Part shown: in pieces, positions 17,434 to 25,912 of the stretch | How positions within the stretch are numbered: position 1 is the stretch's first letter | How the letters are laid out: each line of letters starts with the position of its first letter | Position numbers and translations under genes: made by a program | NCBI GenBank assembly: GCA_029779845.1 | Contig: JAKOZT010000032.1 | Span: forward strand, 62,001-126,000 | Direction: 5' to 3' | Length of the DNA: 64,000 nt | Source: Pseudomonadota bacterium | Lineage (GTDB): Bacteria; Pseudomonadota; Gammaproteobacteria; Burkholderiales; Burkholderiaceae_C | The notes under the pieces: generated by a model | Told to the model about the DNA's origin: nothing | The model's database searches: none | What the model saw: only the letters and a program-made list of their open reading frames with translations

Positions 17434-18000
17434 CTGGACATCCGCAAGCTGCAACGCGCCATCGTCGACGGTCTCGAAGACGTCAAGGCCCAGAACATCG
17501 TCGTCTTCAACACCGAGCAGCTCTCGCCGCTCTTCGAGCGCGTGATCGTCGCCTCGGGCACGAGCAACCGGCAGACCAAGGCGCTGGCCTCGAGCGTGCG
17601 CGATGCGGTCAAAGGCAAGGGCTTCCCGCTGCCGCGCACCGAGGGCGAGGAGAACGGCGAGTGGATCATCGTCGACTGCGGCGCCGCGGTGGTGCACGTG
17701 ATGCAGCCGGCGATCCGCGACTACTACCGCCTCGAAGAGATCTGGGGCGGCAAGCCGGTCAAGCTCAAGACCGACGGTGTGGCGGTGAAGCTGGTGAAGG
17801 CGTCGGAGAGCGCTGCGCCGGCGAAGAAGGCAGCGGCGAAGAAGGCGGCCCCGGCGAAGAAAGCCGCGCCGGCGAAGAAGGCTGCGCCCGCGAAGAAGGT
17901 CGCTGCCGCGAAGAAAGCGCCGGCCAAGAAAGCTGCGCCCGCGAAGAGGACCACAGCGGCGAAGAAGGCACCGGCCAAGAAGGCCGCCGCCCGCAAGTGA
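17434..18000 (+). CDS. rsfS: ribosomal silencing factor RsfS with Lys/Ala-rich tail
   Basis: RsfS binds ribosomal protein uL14 and blocks joining of the subunits under starvation. The conserved part (residues 1-125) reads [56 protein letters not shown] and [11 protein letters not shown]. Translation appears to begin at CTG 17434; the next start-like codon, GTG 17542, would remove the first 36 conserved residues. After residue about 127 there is an unusual tail of about 60 residues made of PAKKAA-type repeats, histone H1-like and strongly basic, giving 188 residues against about 110-120 for typical RsfS. The tail may bind RNA (inference). Confidence 0.9.
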   Translation: MDIRKLQRAIVDGLEDVKAQNIVVFNTEQLSPLFERVIVASGTSNRQTKALASSVRDAVKGKGFPLPRTEGEENGEWIIVDCGAAVVHVMQPAIRDYYRLEEIWGGKPVKLKTDGVAVKLVKASESAAPAKKAAAKKAAPAKKAAPAKKAAPAKKVAAAKKAPAKKAAPAKRTTAAKKAPAKKAAARK

Positions 18001-18010
18001 AGCGCCGCCC

Positions 18011-18478
18011 ATGAGGCTGGTGCTCGCCGCCGTCGGCCAGCGCCAGCCGGCGTGGGCCGAAGCGGCTTACGAGGACTTCGCCAAGCGCTTCCCGCCCGAG
18101 ATGCGTCTCGAGCTGAAAGCGGTGAAGGCCGAGCCGCGCAGCTCGAAGACTGCCGAGCAGCTGATGGCCGCCGAGGCCGCACGCCTCGACGCCGCCGCGC
18201 CCAAGGGCGCGCGGCGCGTGGTGCTCGACGAGCGCGGCGAGCGTGTCAGCACCGCGCAGCTCGCGCAGAAGATGCAAGCCTGGCAGCGCGACGGCCGTGA
18301 CGTTGTCATCTTCATCGGCGGCCCCGACGGCCTGCACGCCGAACTGAAAGCCAGCGCCGACGAGACGCTGCGCCTGTCCGACCTGACGCTGCCGCACGCC
18401 TTCGTGCGCGTGCTGCTCGCCGAGGCGCTGTACCGCGCCTGGACGGTGACGGTGAACCATCCCTACCACCGCGAATGA
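18011..18478 (+). CDS. rlmH: 23S rRNA pseudouridine-1915 N3-methyltransferase RlmH
   Basis: SPOUT-class methyltransferase, 155 residues, that methylates pseudouridine 1915 in helix 69 of 23S rRNA. Typical features are the N-terminal [15 protein letters not shown], the knot region [15 protein letters not shown] and the C-terminal [22 protein letters not shown] ending in NHPYHRE, as in E. coli RlmH. Ten bases after rsfS, and its stop overlaps the maf start. Confidence 0.96.
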   Translation: MRLVLAAVGQRQPAWAEAAYEDFAKRFPPEMRLELKAVKAEPRSSKTAEQLMAAEAARLDAAAPKGARRVVLDERGERVSTAQLAQKMQAWQRDGRDVVIFIGGPDGLHAELKASADETLRLSDLTLPHAFVRVLLAEALYRAWTVTVNHPYHRE

Positions 18479-19080
18479 AGCACGACTGGATCTACCTTGC
18501 CAGCCAGAGCCCGCGCCGCCGCCAGCTGCTGGCCCAGATCGGCGTGCGCCACGAACTGCTGCTGCCGCACGCGCACGAGGATGCCGAGGCGCTCGAAGAA
18601 GAAATCGCCGGCGAGCTGCCGGCCGCCTACTGCGAGCGCGTCACGCGCGCCAAGCTGCATGCGGCGCGCGCGCGGTTGAGGGCGTCCGGGCTCGACGCCG
18701 CGCCCATCCTGTGCGCCGACACCACCGTGGCGCTGGGCCGGCACATCCTCGGCAAGCCGCGCGATGCGGCGCATGCCGCCGAGACGCTGCAAGCACTGTC
18801 GAGCCGCACGCACCGCGTGATCACGGCGGTGGCGGTCGCTTCCGGGCGGCGTGAATGGCTGGCTGTGAACGTTTCGCGCGTGCACGTCGCCGCAATCCCC
18901 GCCGCCGAGATCGCGCGCTATGTTGCTGGCGGCGAACCCTTCGGCAAGGCCGGCGCCTACGCGATCCAGAGCGCCATCGCGGCCTGGATAGAGCGCATCG
19001 AGGGAAGCTACTCCGGTATCATGGGTTTGCCTCTCTTCGAGACGGCTCAACTGCTGCGCCGCGCCGGCGTGAGCTTCTGA
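18475..19080 (+). CDS. maf: Maf family nucleoside triphosphate pyrophosphatase
   Basis: House-cleaning enzyme that hydrolyses non-canonical nucleoside triphosphates, 201 residues. The Maf signature [19 protein letters not shown] is at the N terminus, followed by [31 protein letters not shown] with the catalytic Asp, and the C-terminal [15 protein letters not shown] and [16 protein letters not shown]. Whether it prefers dTTP/UTP or 7-methyl-GTP cannot be settled by eye. Coupled to rlmH by ATGA, one base before rng. Confidence 0.95.
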   Translation: MKHDWIYLASQSPRRRQLLAQIGVRHELLLPHAHEDAEALEEEIAGELPAAYCERVTRAKLHAARARLRASGLDAAPILCADTTVALGRHILGKPRDAAHAAETLQALSSRTHRVITAVAVASGRREWLAVNVSRVHVAAIPAAEIARYVAGGEPFGKAGAYAIQSAIAAWIERIEGSYSGIMGLPLFETAQLLRRAGVSF

Positions 19081-19081
19081 C

Positions 19082-20563
19082 ATGCAGGACATCCTGATCA
19101 ACTGGGCACCGCAGGAAACGCGCGTCGCCATCGTCGAGAACGGCGCGGTGCAGGAGCTGCACGTGGAGCGCGCGCTCGAGCGCGGGCTGGTCGGCAACAT
19201 CTACATGGGTCGCGTGGCGCGCGTGCTGCCGGGCATGCAGTCGGCCTTCGTCGACATCGGGCTGGAGCGCGCCGCCTTCCTGCACGTGGCCGACGTGCAC
19301 GTGGCCGGCCAGCCGCACGGCGGCGCGCGCGGCGAGAACGCGCAGCAGACGCCCATCGAGCGCCTCGTCTTCGAAGGCCAGACGCTGGTGGTGCAGGTGA
19401 TCAAGGACGCCATCGGCACCAAGGGCGCGCGGCTGTCGACGCAGATCAGCATCGCCGGACGGCTGCTGGTCTTCCTGCCGCAGGACGACCACATCGGCAT
19501 CTCGCAGAAGATCGGCTCGCCCGAGCTGCGCGAGCAGTTGCGCGCGCGCATGAACCGGCTGGCCGCCACCGCCGACGGCTCGCCGACCGGCGGCTTCATC
19601 CTGCGCACCAACGCGGAAGACGCCTCCGACGACGAACTCGCCGACGACATCGCCTACCTGCGCAAGACCTGGGCCGCGGTGCGCGAGCGCGGCTTCGCCT
19701 CGCCGCCGGGCACGCTGCTGTACCAGGACCTGAGCCTCGTGGAGCGCGTGCTGCGCGACCTCGCGCACGATGCCACCGGCGCGATCCGCATCGACTCGAA
19801 GATGCAGTTCGACATCCTCAAGGCCTTCGGCGCCGAGTACACGCCCGGCTCGGTGGCCAAGCTCGAGCACTACAAGGGCGAGCGGCCGATCTTCGACCTC
19901 TTCAACATCGACGCCGAGATCGCCAAGGCGCTGGCGCGGCGCGTCGACCTGAAGAGCGGCGGCTACCTGATCATCGACCAGACCGAGGCGCTGACGACCA
20001 TCGACGTCAACACCGGCGGCTTCGTCGGCGCGCGCAACTTCGACGACACGATCTTCAAGACCAACCTCGAGGCGGCGCTGGCGATCGCGCGCCAGCTGCG
20101 GCTGCGCAACCTCGGCGGCATCATCATCATCGACTTCATCGACATGGGCCGCGAGGAGCACCAGAACGCCGTGCTCGCCGAGCTGCGCAAGCAGCTCGCG
20201 CGCGACCGCACCAAGATCACGGTGAGCGGCTTCACGCAGCTCGGGCTGGTGGAGATGACGCGCAAGCGCACGCGCGAGAGCCTGGCGCACATGCTGTGCG
20301 AGCCGTGCCCCACCTGCGCCGGCAAGGGCCAGGTGAAGACCGCGCGCAGCGTGTGCTACGACATCCTGCGCGAGATCCTGCGCGAAGCGCGCCAGTTCAA
20401 CCCGCGCGAGTTCCGCGTCATCGCCAGCGCGGCGGTGGTGGAGATGCTGCTCGACGAGGAGAGCCAGCACCTGGCCGGCCTGTCGGAGTTCATCGGCAAG
20501 CCGATCTCGCTCGCGGCGGAGGCGACGATGAGCCCCGAGCAGTACGACATCGTGCTGATGTAG
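19082..20563 (+). CDS. rng: ribonuclease G
   Basis: Single-strand endoribonuclease that matures the 5' end of 16S rRNA and degrades mRNA; 493 residues, the length of RNase G rather than RNase E. It contains the N-terminal QDILINWAPQETRVAIVENG, an S1 domain with GNIYMGRVARVLPGMQSAFVDIG, the catalytic TIDVNTGGFVG and IIIIDFIDM aspartates, and the zinc-link CEPCPTCAGKG. The maf-rng order is conserved in proteobacteria. Confidence 0.97.
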   Translation: MQDILINWAPQETRVAIVENGAVQELHVERALERGLVGNIYMGRVARVLPGMQSAFVDIGLERAAFLHVADVHVAGQPHGGARGENAQQTPIERLVFEGQTLVVQVIKDAIGTKGARLSTQISIAGRLLVFLPQDDHIGISQKIGSPELREQLRARMNRLAATADGSPTGGFILRTNAEDASDDELADDIAYLRKTWAAVRERGFASPPGTLLYQDLSLVERVLRDLAHDATGAIRIDSKMQFDILKAFGAEYTPGSVAKLEHYKGERPIFDLFNIDAEIAKALARRVDLKSGGYLIIDQTEALTTIDVNTGGFVGARNFDDTIFKTNLEAALAIARQLRLRNLGGIIIIDFIDMGREEHQNAVLAELRKQLARDRTKITVSGFTQLGLVEMTRKRTRESLAHMLCEPCPTCAGKGQVKTARSVCYDILREILREARQFNPREFRVIASAAVVEMLLDEESQHLAGLSEFIGKPISLAAEATMSPEQYDIVLM

Positions 20564-20650
20564 CCGGCCGACGAGGCCTAGCAGCAGGGGGAGCAAGATG
20601 GCACAAGCCTCCGAGTCGGTGGCGATCTCGCGTCGATGAGCGATCTCGTC

Positions 20651-20705
20651 GAGGTTTGGCGGGGCGAGGCATCGTGCTGATCGGGGCCTCACCCCGCAAA
20701 CCCTC
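20651..20705. terminator. long imperfect inverted repeat between convergent genes
   Basis: The arms at 20651-20670 and 20686-20705 pair over about 20 bp with few mismatches. The right arm contains the stop codon region of the DUF924 gene. Its location between convergent rng and the DUF924 gene suits a bidirectional terminator, but there is no T-run. The left arm may instead be a duplicated, inverted copy of the gene end. Confidence 0.4.
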
Positions 20706-21228
20706 CACCACGCAGAAACTCCATCTCCTCCACCGTCGACTCCCGCCCCAGCAGCGCATTGCGGTGCGGAAAGCGCCCGAAGCGGCGCACGATGTCGCGG
20801 TGGCCTTCGGCGTGGCGGCGCGATTCGGCGTCGAGGCGTGCATTCAACTCGACCGACAGATCCTGGTCGGCCAGGGCTTCCGAGTGCGCGAACGGCAGGC
20901 ACAGGAACAGCCGCAGCGCCGGCTCGAGGCGCTCGAAGTGCCCCGCCGCCAGCGCCGCGCGCGCGATGCGGCGCGCCTGCGCGTCGCAGGCGTACATGTG
21001 CGCCGTGTCGCGAAAGGCGTTGCGCGGGTACTGGTCGAGCAGGATCAGCAGCGCGAGCGCACCCTCGGCGGTGTCGGCCCAGCCGTCGAGCCGGCCTGCG
21101 GCGGCGGCTTCGTGCAGTGCGCGAAAGCGCGTGCCGAAGTCGCGGTCGAAGGCCGCATCCTTGCGGAACCACCGGCCGGCTTCGCCGGCACGGCGCCAGT
21201 AGTCGACGACCTCGCGCGCCTCGGTCAC
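20689..21228 (-). CDS. DUF924 family protein
   Basis: 179 residues if initiated at GTG 21228, which is 7 bases after the stop of the upstream membrane protein gene; the frame stays open further upstream but only as out-of-frame sequence of that gene. The family features seen are REVVDYWRRAGEAGRWFRKDAAFD, LALLILLDQYPRNAFRDTAHMYACD, LRLFLCLPFAHSE and FPHRNALLGRESTVEEMEFL. DUF924 is related to TPR-like helical proteins and has no established activity. Confidence 0.87.
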   Translation of the reverse strand: MTEAREVVDYWRRAGEAGRWFRKDAAFDRDFGTRFRALHEAAAAGRLDGWADTAEGALALLILLDQYPRNAFRDTAHMYACDAQARRIARAALAAGHFERLEPALRLFLCLPFAHSEALADQDLSVELNARLDAESRRHAEGHRDIVRRFGRFPHRNALLGRESTVEEMEFLRGGGFAG

Positions 21229-21235
21229 GCGCGCC

Positions 21236-21505
21236 TCAGCCCCGCCCGAGTTGCCAGGCGAGCAGCGCCGCCACCAGCGCCGGCACCGCGAACACCAGCA
21301 CCAGGATCGGCGCCTCTTCGCGCAGCGTGTAGCCGGCGTGGTGCACGCCGACCCACAGGTTGGCCAGCGCCACCACGGCCCAGGCGGGCACGAACAGCTT
21401 GGCCGCCAGCGCCATGCCGGGCGCACTGGCGCCCCACAGCCAGCCGAACAGCACGAACACCGCAAGCAGCGCGAGGCCGCCGCCGATCACCAACGCCACA
21501 TGCAT
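21236..21505 (-). CDS. small membrane protein, three predicted helices
   Basis: 89-residue protein of unknown function. Hydrophobic segments are at about residues 4-25 (ALVIGGGLALLAVFVLFGWLWG), 30-52 (LAAKLFVPAWAVVALANLWV) and 66-86 (APILVLVFAVPALVAALLAW), with HHAGYTLREE in between. It sits directly upstream of the DUF924 gene on the same strand and probably shares its transcript. No family could be recognised. Confidence 0.75.
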   Translation of the reverse strand: MHVALVIGGGLALLAVFVLFGWLWGASAPGMALAAKLFVPAWAVVALANLWVGVHHAGYTLREEAPILVLVFAVPALVAALLAWQLGRG

Positions 21506-21542
21506 CAGCCTCTCCTGCGCCGCGCTCCGCCGCGGCCTTCGT

Positions 21543-22322
21543 TCATTTTGTCGTGTACCCGCCGTTGATGAGCAGCGTCTGCCCGGTGACCCACCAGCCG
21601 TCGCTGACGAGGTGGCGGATGAAGGGCACCACGTCCTCGATGTGCGTCAGCCCGGTGGGCGAGAAGGCCGATAGCGCCGCCGCGGTCTTGTGGTAGGCCA
21701 CTGCGTCGGCGCCTTCGGCGGGGTAGAAGAAGGGGGTGTCCATCGGCCCCGGCCCGACCGCGGTGACCGAGATGCCGCGCGCGCCGAACTCCTTGGCCGC
21801 GGCGCGCGTGAAGTGCTCCACCGCCGCCTTGGTGCCGGCGTACGAGGCATAGAAGGGCGTGAAGGCGCCCAGCAGCGAGGTCACCAGCGTCAGCACCTTG
21901 CCGTGGTCGTTCGAGTGCAGGCCGGCTTCCTTCAGGAAGAAGAACGCCGACTTGGTGTTGACCGCGCTCATCTCGTCGAACTCGGCCTCGCTGATCTCGG
22001 TGATCGGCTTCTTCAGCACCTTGCCGACGGTGTTGATCGCGATGTCGGGCCGGCCCAGCGCGGCGCCGGTGTCGGCGAACAGCTTGGCCACGGCCGCCGC
22101 GCGCGTCAGGTCGGCCTGCAAGGTCAGCGCCTTCGCGCCGGCCTTCTCGACCGCCGCCGCGGTGGCCTCGGCGTCGGCGCGCGTGGCGGCGCTGTTGTAG
22201 TGGATCGCCACCGCCTTGGCGCCGTGCGCCGCGAGATCGCGCGCGATCAGCCCGCCGAGGTTCTTCGCGCCGCCGGCGATCAGCACCACCTTGCCTTCGA
22301 TGACGTGCCTGCTCTTGTCCAT
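21543..22322 (-). CDS. short-chain dehydrogenase/reductase
   Basis: 259-residue NAD(P)-dependent oxidoreductase of the classical SDR fold. It has the nucleotide-binding glycine motif as IAGGAKNLGGLIARDL (the usual TG is AG), INTVGK at the NAG position, a catalytic Ser in VTSLLGAF, and YAGTK for the Tyr/Lys pair. The closing VTGQTLLINGGY is typical. The substrate is unknown. It is divergent from a LysR regulator across about 105 bp, an arrangement in which the regulator usually controls the neighbour. Confidence 0.92.
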   Translation of the reverse strand: MDKSRHVIEGKVVLIAGGAKNLGGLIARDLAAHGAKAVAIHYNSAATRADAEATAAAVEKAGAKALTLQADLTRAAAVAKLFADTGAALGRPDIAINTVGKVLKKPITEISEAEFDEMSAVNTKSAFFFLKEAGLHSNDHGKVLTLVTSLLGAFTPFYASYAGTKAAVEHFTRAAAKEFGARGISVTAVGPGPMDTPFFYPAEGADAVAYHKTAAALSAFSPTGLTHIEDVVPFIRHLVSDGWWVTGQTLLINGGYTTK

Positions 22323-22427
22323 CTGACTGCTCCTGCGTGAGTGATCGGTAGCAGGCACTCTATTGATCGGAGTGCGCGCAATAAATGCAGAATCCAAGAC
22401 ATTACTGTTTGCGTCATTCGACCAATC

Positions 22428-23327
22428 GTGGATCGCATCGACCAGTACCGCCTCTTCCTGCGCATCGCCTCCTGCGGCAGCTTCACGCTCGCGGCCGACC
22501 AGCTCGGCCTGCCGCGGCCGACGGTGTCGACGGCCTTGCAGCAGCTCGAAGCGCGGCTCGGCACGCGGTTGCTGCACCGGACCACGCGCCACGTGCGGCT
22601 GACGCAGGACGGCGAAGCGCTGCTCGAACGCATGCAGGCGCTGGTGGCCGACGTGGAGGAGATCGAGCAGCAGTTCCGCCCGGCTGCCGAGCACGTCGCC
22701 GGCCGGTTGCGCGTGGACGTGCCGAGCCGCATCGCGCGCCGCCTGATCGCGCCCGCGCTGCCGGCGCTGCTGGAGCGCCATCCGTCGCTCGCCATCGACC
22801 TCGGCTCCAGCGACCGCCTGGTCGATCTGGTGCCCGAGGGCGTCGACTGCGCGCTGCGCGTCGGCCAGCTCGGCGCGGGCAGCCTGGTGGCGCGGCCGCT
22901 GGGCCGCTTCGCGCTGGTCAACTGCGCCAGCCCGGCCTACCTGGCGCGCCACGGCACGCCCTCATCCGTCGACGATCTGCGCCGGCACTTGTGTGTGCAC
23001 TACCAGGCTGGCGGCGCGCGCGGCGGCGCGAACTGGACGTGGCAGGAAGGCGGCGAGGAGCGCAGCCTCGCGATGGCGAGCCGCGCGAGCGCCAACAACG
23101 TGGAGACCTACATCGCGCTGGCGCTGGCCGGCCTCGGGCTGATCCAGGTGCCGGCCTACGACGTGCGCGAGCACCTCGAACGCGGCGAGCTGGTGGTGGT
23201 GCTACCCGCGTACGTGAGCGCAGCCATGCCGGTGCACCTGGTGTACCCGCACCGGCGCCATCTGTCGCGGCGTTTGCAGGCCTTCGTGAAGTGGCTCGAG
23301 GCGCTGCTCGAACCGCATCTGGAGTGA
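22428..23327 (+). CDS. LysR-family transcriptional regulator
   Basis: 299 residues from GTG 22428, chosen because the protein then starts right at the helix-turn-helix (DRIDQYRLFLRIASCGSFT) and has the normal family length; an upstream ATG at 22341 would add 29 unrelated residues and run through the divergent promoter. The winged HTH continues with ADQLGLPRPTVSTALQQLEARLGTRLLHRTTR. The effector domain (about 90-295) includes LRVDVPSRIARRLIAPALP. The likely target is the divergent SDR gene. The 3' end meets the AhpD-like gene with one base between stops. Confidence 0.9.
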   Translation: MDRIDQYRLFLRIASCGSFTLAADQLGLPRPTVSTALQQLEARLGTRLLHRTTRHVRLTQDGEALLERMQALVADVEEIEQQFRPAAEHVAGRLRVDVPSRIARRLIAPALPALLERHPSLAIDLGSSDRLVDLVPEGVDCALRVGQLGAGSLVARPLGRFALVNCASPAYLARHGTPSSVDDLRRHLCVHYQAGGARGGANWTWQEGGEERSLAMASRASANNVETYIALALAGLGLIQVPAYDVREHLERGELVVVLPAYVSAAMPVHLVYPHRRHLSRRLQAFVKWLEALLEPHLE

Positions 23328-23328
23328 A

Positions 23329-23919
23329 TCAGCCCTTCGCTTTCGGCACCCGCCCGAGCAGGAAGAACTCCGCATTCGGCTGCATCGAGACGAGATTGGC
23401 CATGCGGTTGGACAGCCCGAACAGCGCGGTGATCGCGCCGATGTCCCAGATGTCTTCCTCCGAGAAGCCGTGCGCTTTCAGGGCTTCGAAGTCGGCTTCG
23501 CCGACCTCGGCCGAGCGCAGGCAGACCTTCATCGCGAAGTCGAGCATCGCGCGCTGGCGCGGCGTGATGGCGGCCTTGCGGTAGTTCACCGCCACCTGGT
23601 CGGCCAGCAGCGGGTTCTTCTCGTAGATGCGCAGGATCGCGCCGTGTGCCACCACGCAATACAGGCACCCGTTCGCGCCGCTGGTGGCGACGACGATCAT
23701 CTCCTTCTCGCCCTTCGTCAGGCCCGATTCGCGCAGCATCAGCGCGTCGTGGTAGGCGAAGAAGGCGCGGAACTCGTCGGGCCGGTGCGCCAGCGCGAGA
23801 AACACGTTGGGCACGAAGCCGGACTTTTCCTGCACCTCGAGGATGCGCTGCTTCACGTCGGCGGGCAGCGACTCGATGGCGGGCACGGGGTAGCGCGAGA
23901 GGGGCTGGGGGTGGTTCAT
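23329..23919 (-). CDS. AhpD-like peroxidase-related protein
   Basis: 196 residues from ATG 23919 (an in-frame ATG at 23928 adds three). It belongs to the carboxymuconolactone decarboxylase/AhpD superfamily. The redox motif is SGANGCLYCVVAHGA, with Cys-x-x-Cys and a following His, in front of which LTKGEKEMIVVA gives the conserved Glu. The N-terminal IESLPADVKQRILEVQEKSGFVPNVF is typical of peroxidase-related enzymes. It probably acts in peroxide or thiol metabolism in the cytoplasm; the substrate is unproven. Confidence 0.88.
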   Translation of the reverse strand: MNHPQPLSRYPVPAIESLPADVKQRILEVQEKSGFVPNVFLALAHRPDEFRAFFAYHDALMLRESGLTKGEKEMIVVATSGANGCLYCVVAHGAILRIYEKNPLLADQVAVNYRKAAITPRQRAMLDFAMKVCLRSAEVGEADFEALKAHGFSEEDIWDIGAITALFGLSNRMANLVSMQPNAEFFLLGRVPKAKG

Positions 23920-24037
23920 GCGAAGCATCCTGAAACGATGAGTTTCCGAAGCGGTGGCGGGTCGCGCCGGCGATTATGCGACGCACTTCTACAATGCCCG
24001 GTTGAACTCCCGCGCCCGCGCCGACTCTGTTCCTCCC

Positions 24038-25315
24038 ATGCTGACCAGACGAAACCTGATCGCCGCCGCCGGCCTTGCCGGCACCGGGCTGAATGCCCTC
24101 GCGCAGTTCCGCGTCGAGATCTCCGGCGTCGGCGCGACGCAGGTGCCGATCGCCATCCCGCGCTTCCGCGACGAGGACAAGCTCTCGCAGCAGGTCTCGG
24201 CGATCGTGCGCGCCGACCTCGAGCGCAGCGGCTTCTTCCGCCCCATCGACGCCAACGGCGCCGCGCTCGACGAGACCGCGCGCCCGGCGATGAGCGAGTG
24301 GCGCGCGCGCAATGTCGATGCGCTCGCCGCCGGTTCGGTGCAGCGCCTCGCCGACGGCCGCGTCGACGTGCGCTTCAAGCTGTGGGACGTGGTCAAGGGC
24401 AGCGACCTGGGCGGGCAGGCCAGCGCCGTCGACCCGGCCGACCTGCGCCTGGCGGCGCACCGCATCGCCGACTACATCTACGAGAAGCTCACCGGCGACA
24501 AGGGCGTGTTCTCCACCCGCATCGCCTACGTGACGCGCGGCGGCGGCCGCTACACGCTGCGCGTGGCCGATGCCGACGGCGAGGGCGGCCAGGTGGCGCT
24601 GAACAGCCCCGAGCCGATCATCTCGCCGGCCTGGAGCCCCGACGGCCGCGAGCTGGCCTACGTGTCGTTCGAGAGCCAGAAGGCGGTGATCTACACGCAG
24701 GAGGTGATGAGCGGCAAGCGCCGGGCGATCGCCAACTTCCGCGGCTCGAACAGCGCGCCGGCCTGGTCGACCGACGGCCGCACGCTCGCCGCCACGCTCT
24801 CGCGCGAGGGCGGCTCGCAGCTCTTCCTGATGGACGGCAACGGCGGCAACGTGCGCCGCCTGACCAGCAGCTCGGCGATCGACACCGAGCCGTGCTTCTC
24901 GGTCGACGGCCGCATCTACTTCGTCAGCGACCGCGGCGGCGGCCCGCAGGTCTACCGCGTGGCGTCCGGCGGCGGCGCCGCGGTCGAGCGCGTCACCTTC
25001 GCCGGCAGCTACAACATCAGCCCGGCGGTCAGCCCCGACGGGCGCACGCTCGCCTACGTCACGCGCCAGGGCAACGCCTTCAAGCTGCAGACGCTCGACC
25101 TGTCCACGCCGGGCGCGCAGCCCGCCACGCTGACCGACACCGGCGACGACGAGAGCCCGAGCTTCGCGCCCAACGGCAAGCTGATCATCTACGCGACGCG
25201 CGCGGGTGGGCGCGACGTGCTGATGACCACCACGCTGGACGGCCGCATCAAGGCGCGCCTGGTCTCCACCACCGCCGACGTGCGCGAGCCCACCTGGGGC
25301 CCGTACGGGCGCTGA
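24038..25315 (+). CDS. tolB: Tol-Pal system beta-propeller protein TolB
   Basis: Periplasmic TolB, 425 residues, part of the Tol-Pal machine that constricts the outer membrane at division. The start at 24038 (MLTRRNLIAAAGLAGTGLNALA) gives a signal peptide with RR in a Tat-like context. The N domain carries VEISGVGATQVPIAIPRFRDE. The propeller repeats show SPAWSPDGRELAYVSFES, APAWSTDGRTLAATLS, EPCFSVDGRIYFVSDRGG and SPAVSPDGRTLAYVT. A -10-like TACAAT lies at 23990-23995. tolQRA are not in the window. Confidence 0.96.
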   Translation: MLTRRNLIAAAGLAGTGLNALAQFRVEISGVGATQVPIAIPRFRDEDKLSQQVSAIVRADLERSGFFRPIDANGAALDETARPAMSEWRARNVDALAAGSVQRLADGRVDVRFKLWDVVKGSDLGGQASAVDPADLRLAAHRIADYIYEKLTGDKGVFSTRIAYVTRGGGRYTLRVADADGEGGQVALNSPEPIISPAWSPDGRELAYVSFESQKAVIYTQEVMSGKRRAIANFRGSNSAPAWSTDGRTLAATLSREGGSQLFLMDGNGGNVRRLTSSSAIDTEPCFSVDGRIYFVSDRGGGPQVYRVASGGGAAVERVTFAGSYNISPAVSPDGRTLAYVTRQGNAFKLQTLDLSTPGAQPATLTDTGDDESPSFAPNGKLIIYATRAGGRDVLMTTTLDGRIKARLVSTTADVREPTWGPYGR

Positions 25316-25344
25316 ACACCCGCAACCGACAAGGAGAGAACCTC

Positions 25345-25896
25345 ATGAACACGACGTCGATGAAGCACTTCCCCAAGATCGCCCTGGCCGCGCTGGCCGC
25401 CGCCGTGCTGGCCGGCTGCTCGTCGAGCGTGCCGCTGGAGGAGAACAAGGGCGCGCCGGTCGAATCGCGCACGCCGGGCGCCGGCGCGGGCGGCGCCAGC
25501 AGCGGCACGGCGCAGAGCCGCGTGACGCCGGTGGACCTCTCGAAGACCGACAACGCCGCGATGGGCAACCTGGCGCGCGTCGTGTACTTCGACTTCGACA
25601 GCTACGTGGTCAAGGACGAGTTCCGTCCCGCCATCGAGAGCAACGCCAAGCTGCTGGCCGCCGACCGCAAGAAGAAGGTCACGATCGAAGGCCACACCGA
25701 CGAGCGCGGCGGGCGCGAATACAACCTCGCGCTCGGCCAGAAGCGCGCCGAGGCGGTGCAGAAGTCGCTCGCGCTGCTCGGCGCCGGTAGCGACCAGATC
25801 GAAGCCGTGAGCTTCGGCAAGGAGCGCCCGGCCGTGCAGGGCAGCGACGAGGCGGCGTGGGCCAAGAACCGCCGCGCCGAGCTGGTCTACCGTTGA
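25345..25896 (+). CDS. pal: peptidoglycan-associated lipoprotein Pal
   Basis: 183-residue outer-membrane lipoprotein that binds diaminopimelate in peptidoglycan and TolB. The lipobox is VLAGCSSS (lipidated Cys at about 26) after a Lys-containing signal. The OmpA-like domain has VVYFDFDSYVVKDEFRP, IEGHTDERGGREYNLALGQKRAEAV and the closing WAKNRRAELVYR. A ribosome site AAGGAGAG precedes the ATG. It lies 29 bp after tolB and 16 bp before cpoB. Confidence 0.97.
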   Translation: MNTTSMKHFPKIALAALAAAVLAGCSSSVPLEENKGAPVESRTPGAGAGGASSGTAQSRVTPVDLSKTDNAAMGNLARVVYFDFDSYVVKDEFRPAIESNAKLLAADRKKKVTIEGHTDERGGREYNLALGQKRAEAVQKSLALLGAGSDQIEAVSFGKERPAVQGSDEAAWAKNRRAELVYR

Positions 25897-25912
25897 GAGC
25901 GGAGCGGCGGCG

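Noticed and set aside
17812-17997. GCGAAGAAGGC-type repeats
   Set aside because: They encode the Lys/Ala tail of RsfS in frame and need no separate repeat annotation.
22323-22427. LysR operator between the SDR and LysR genes
   Set aside because: Several T-N11-A combinations exist by chance and none has clear dyad symmetry; no site could be chosen.
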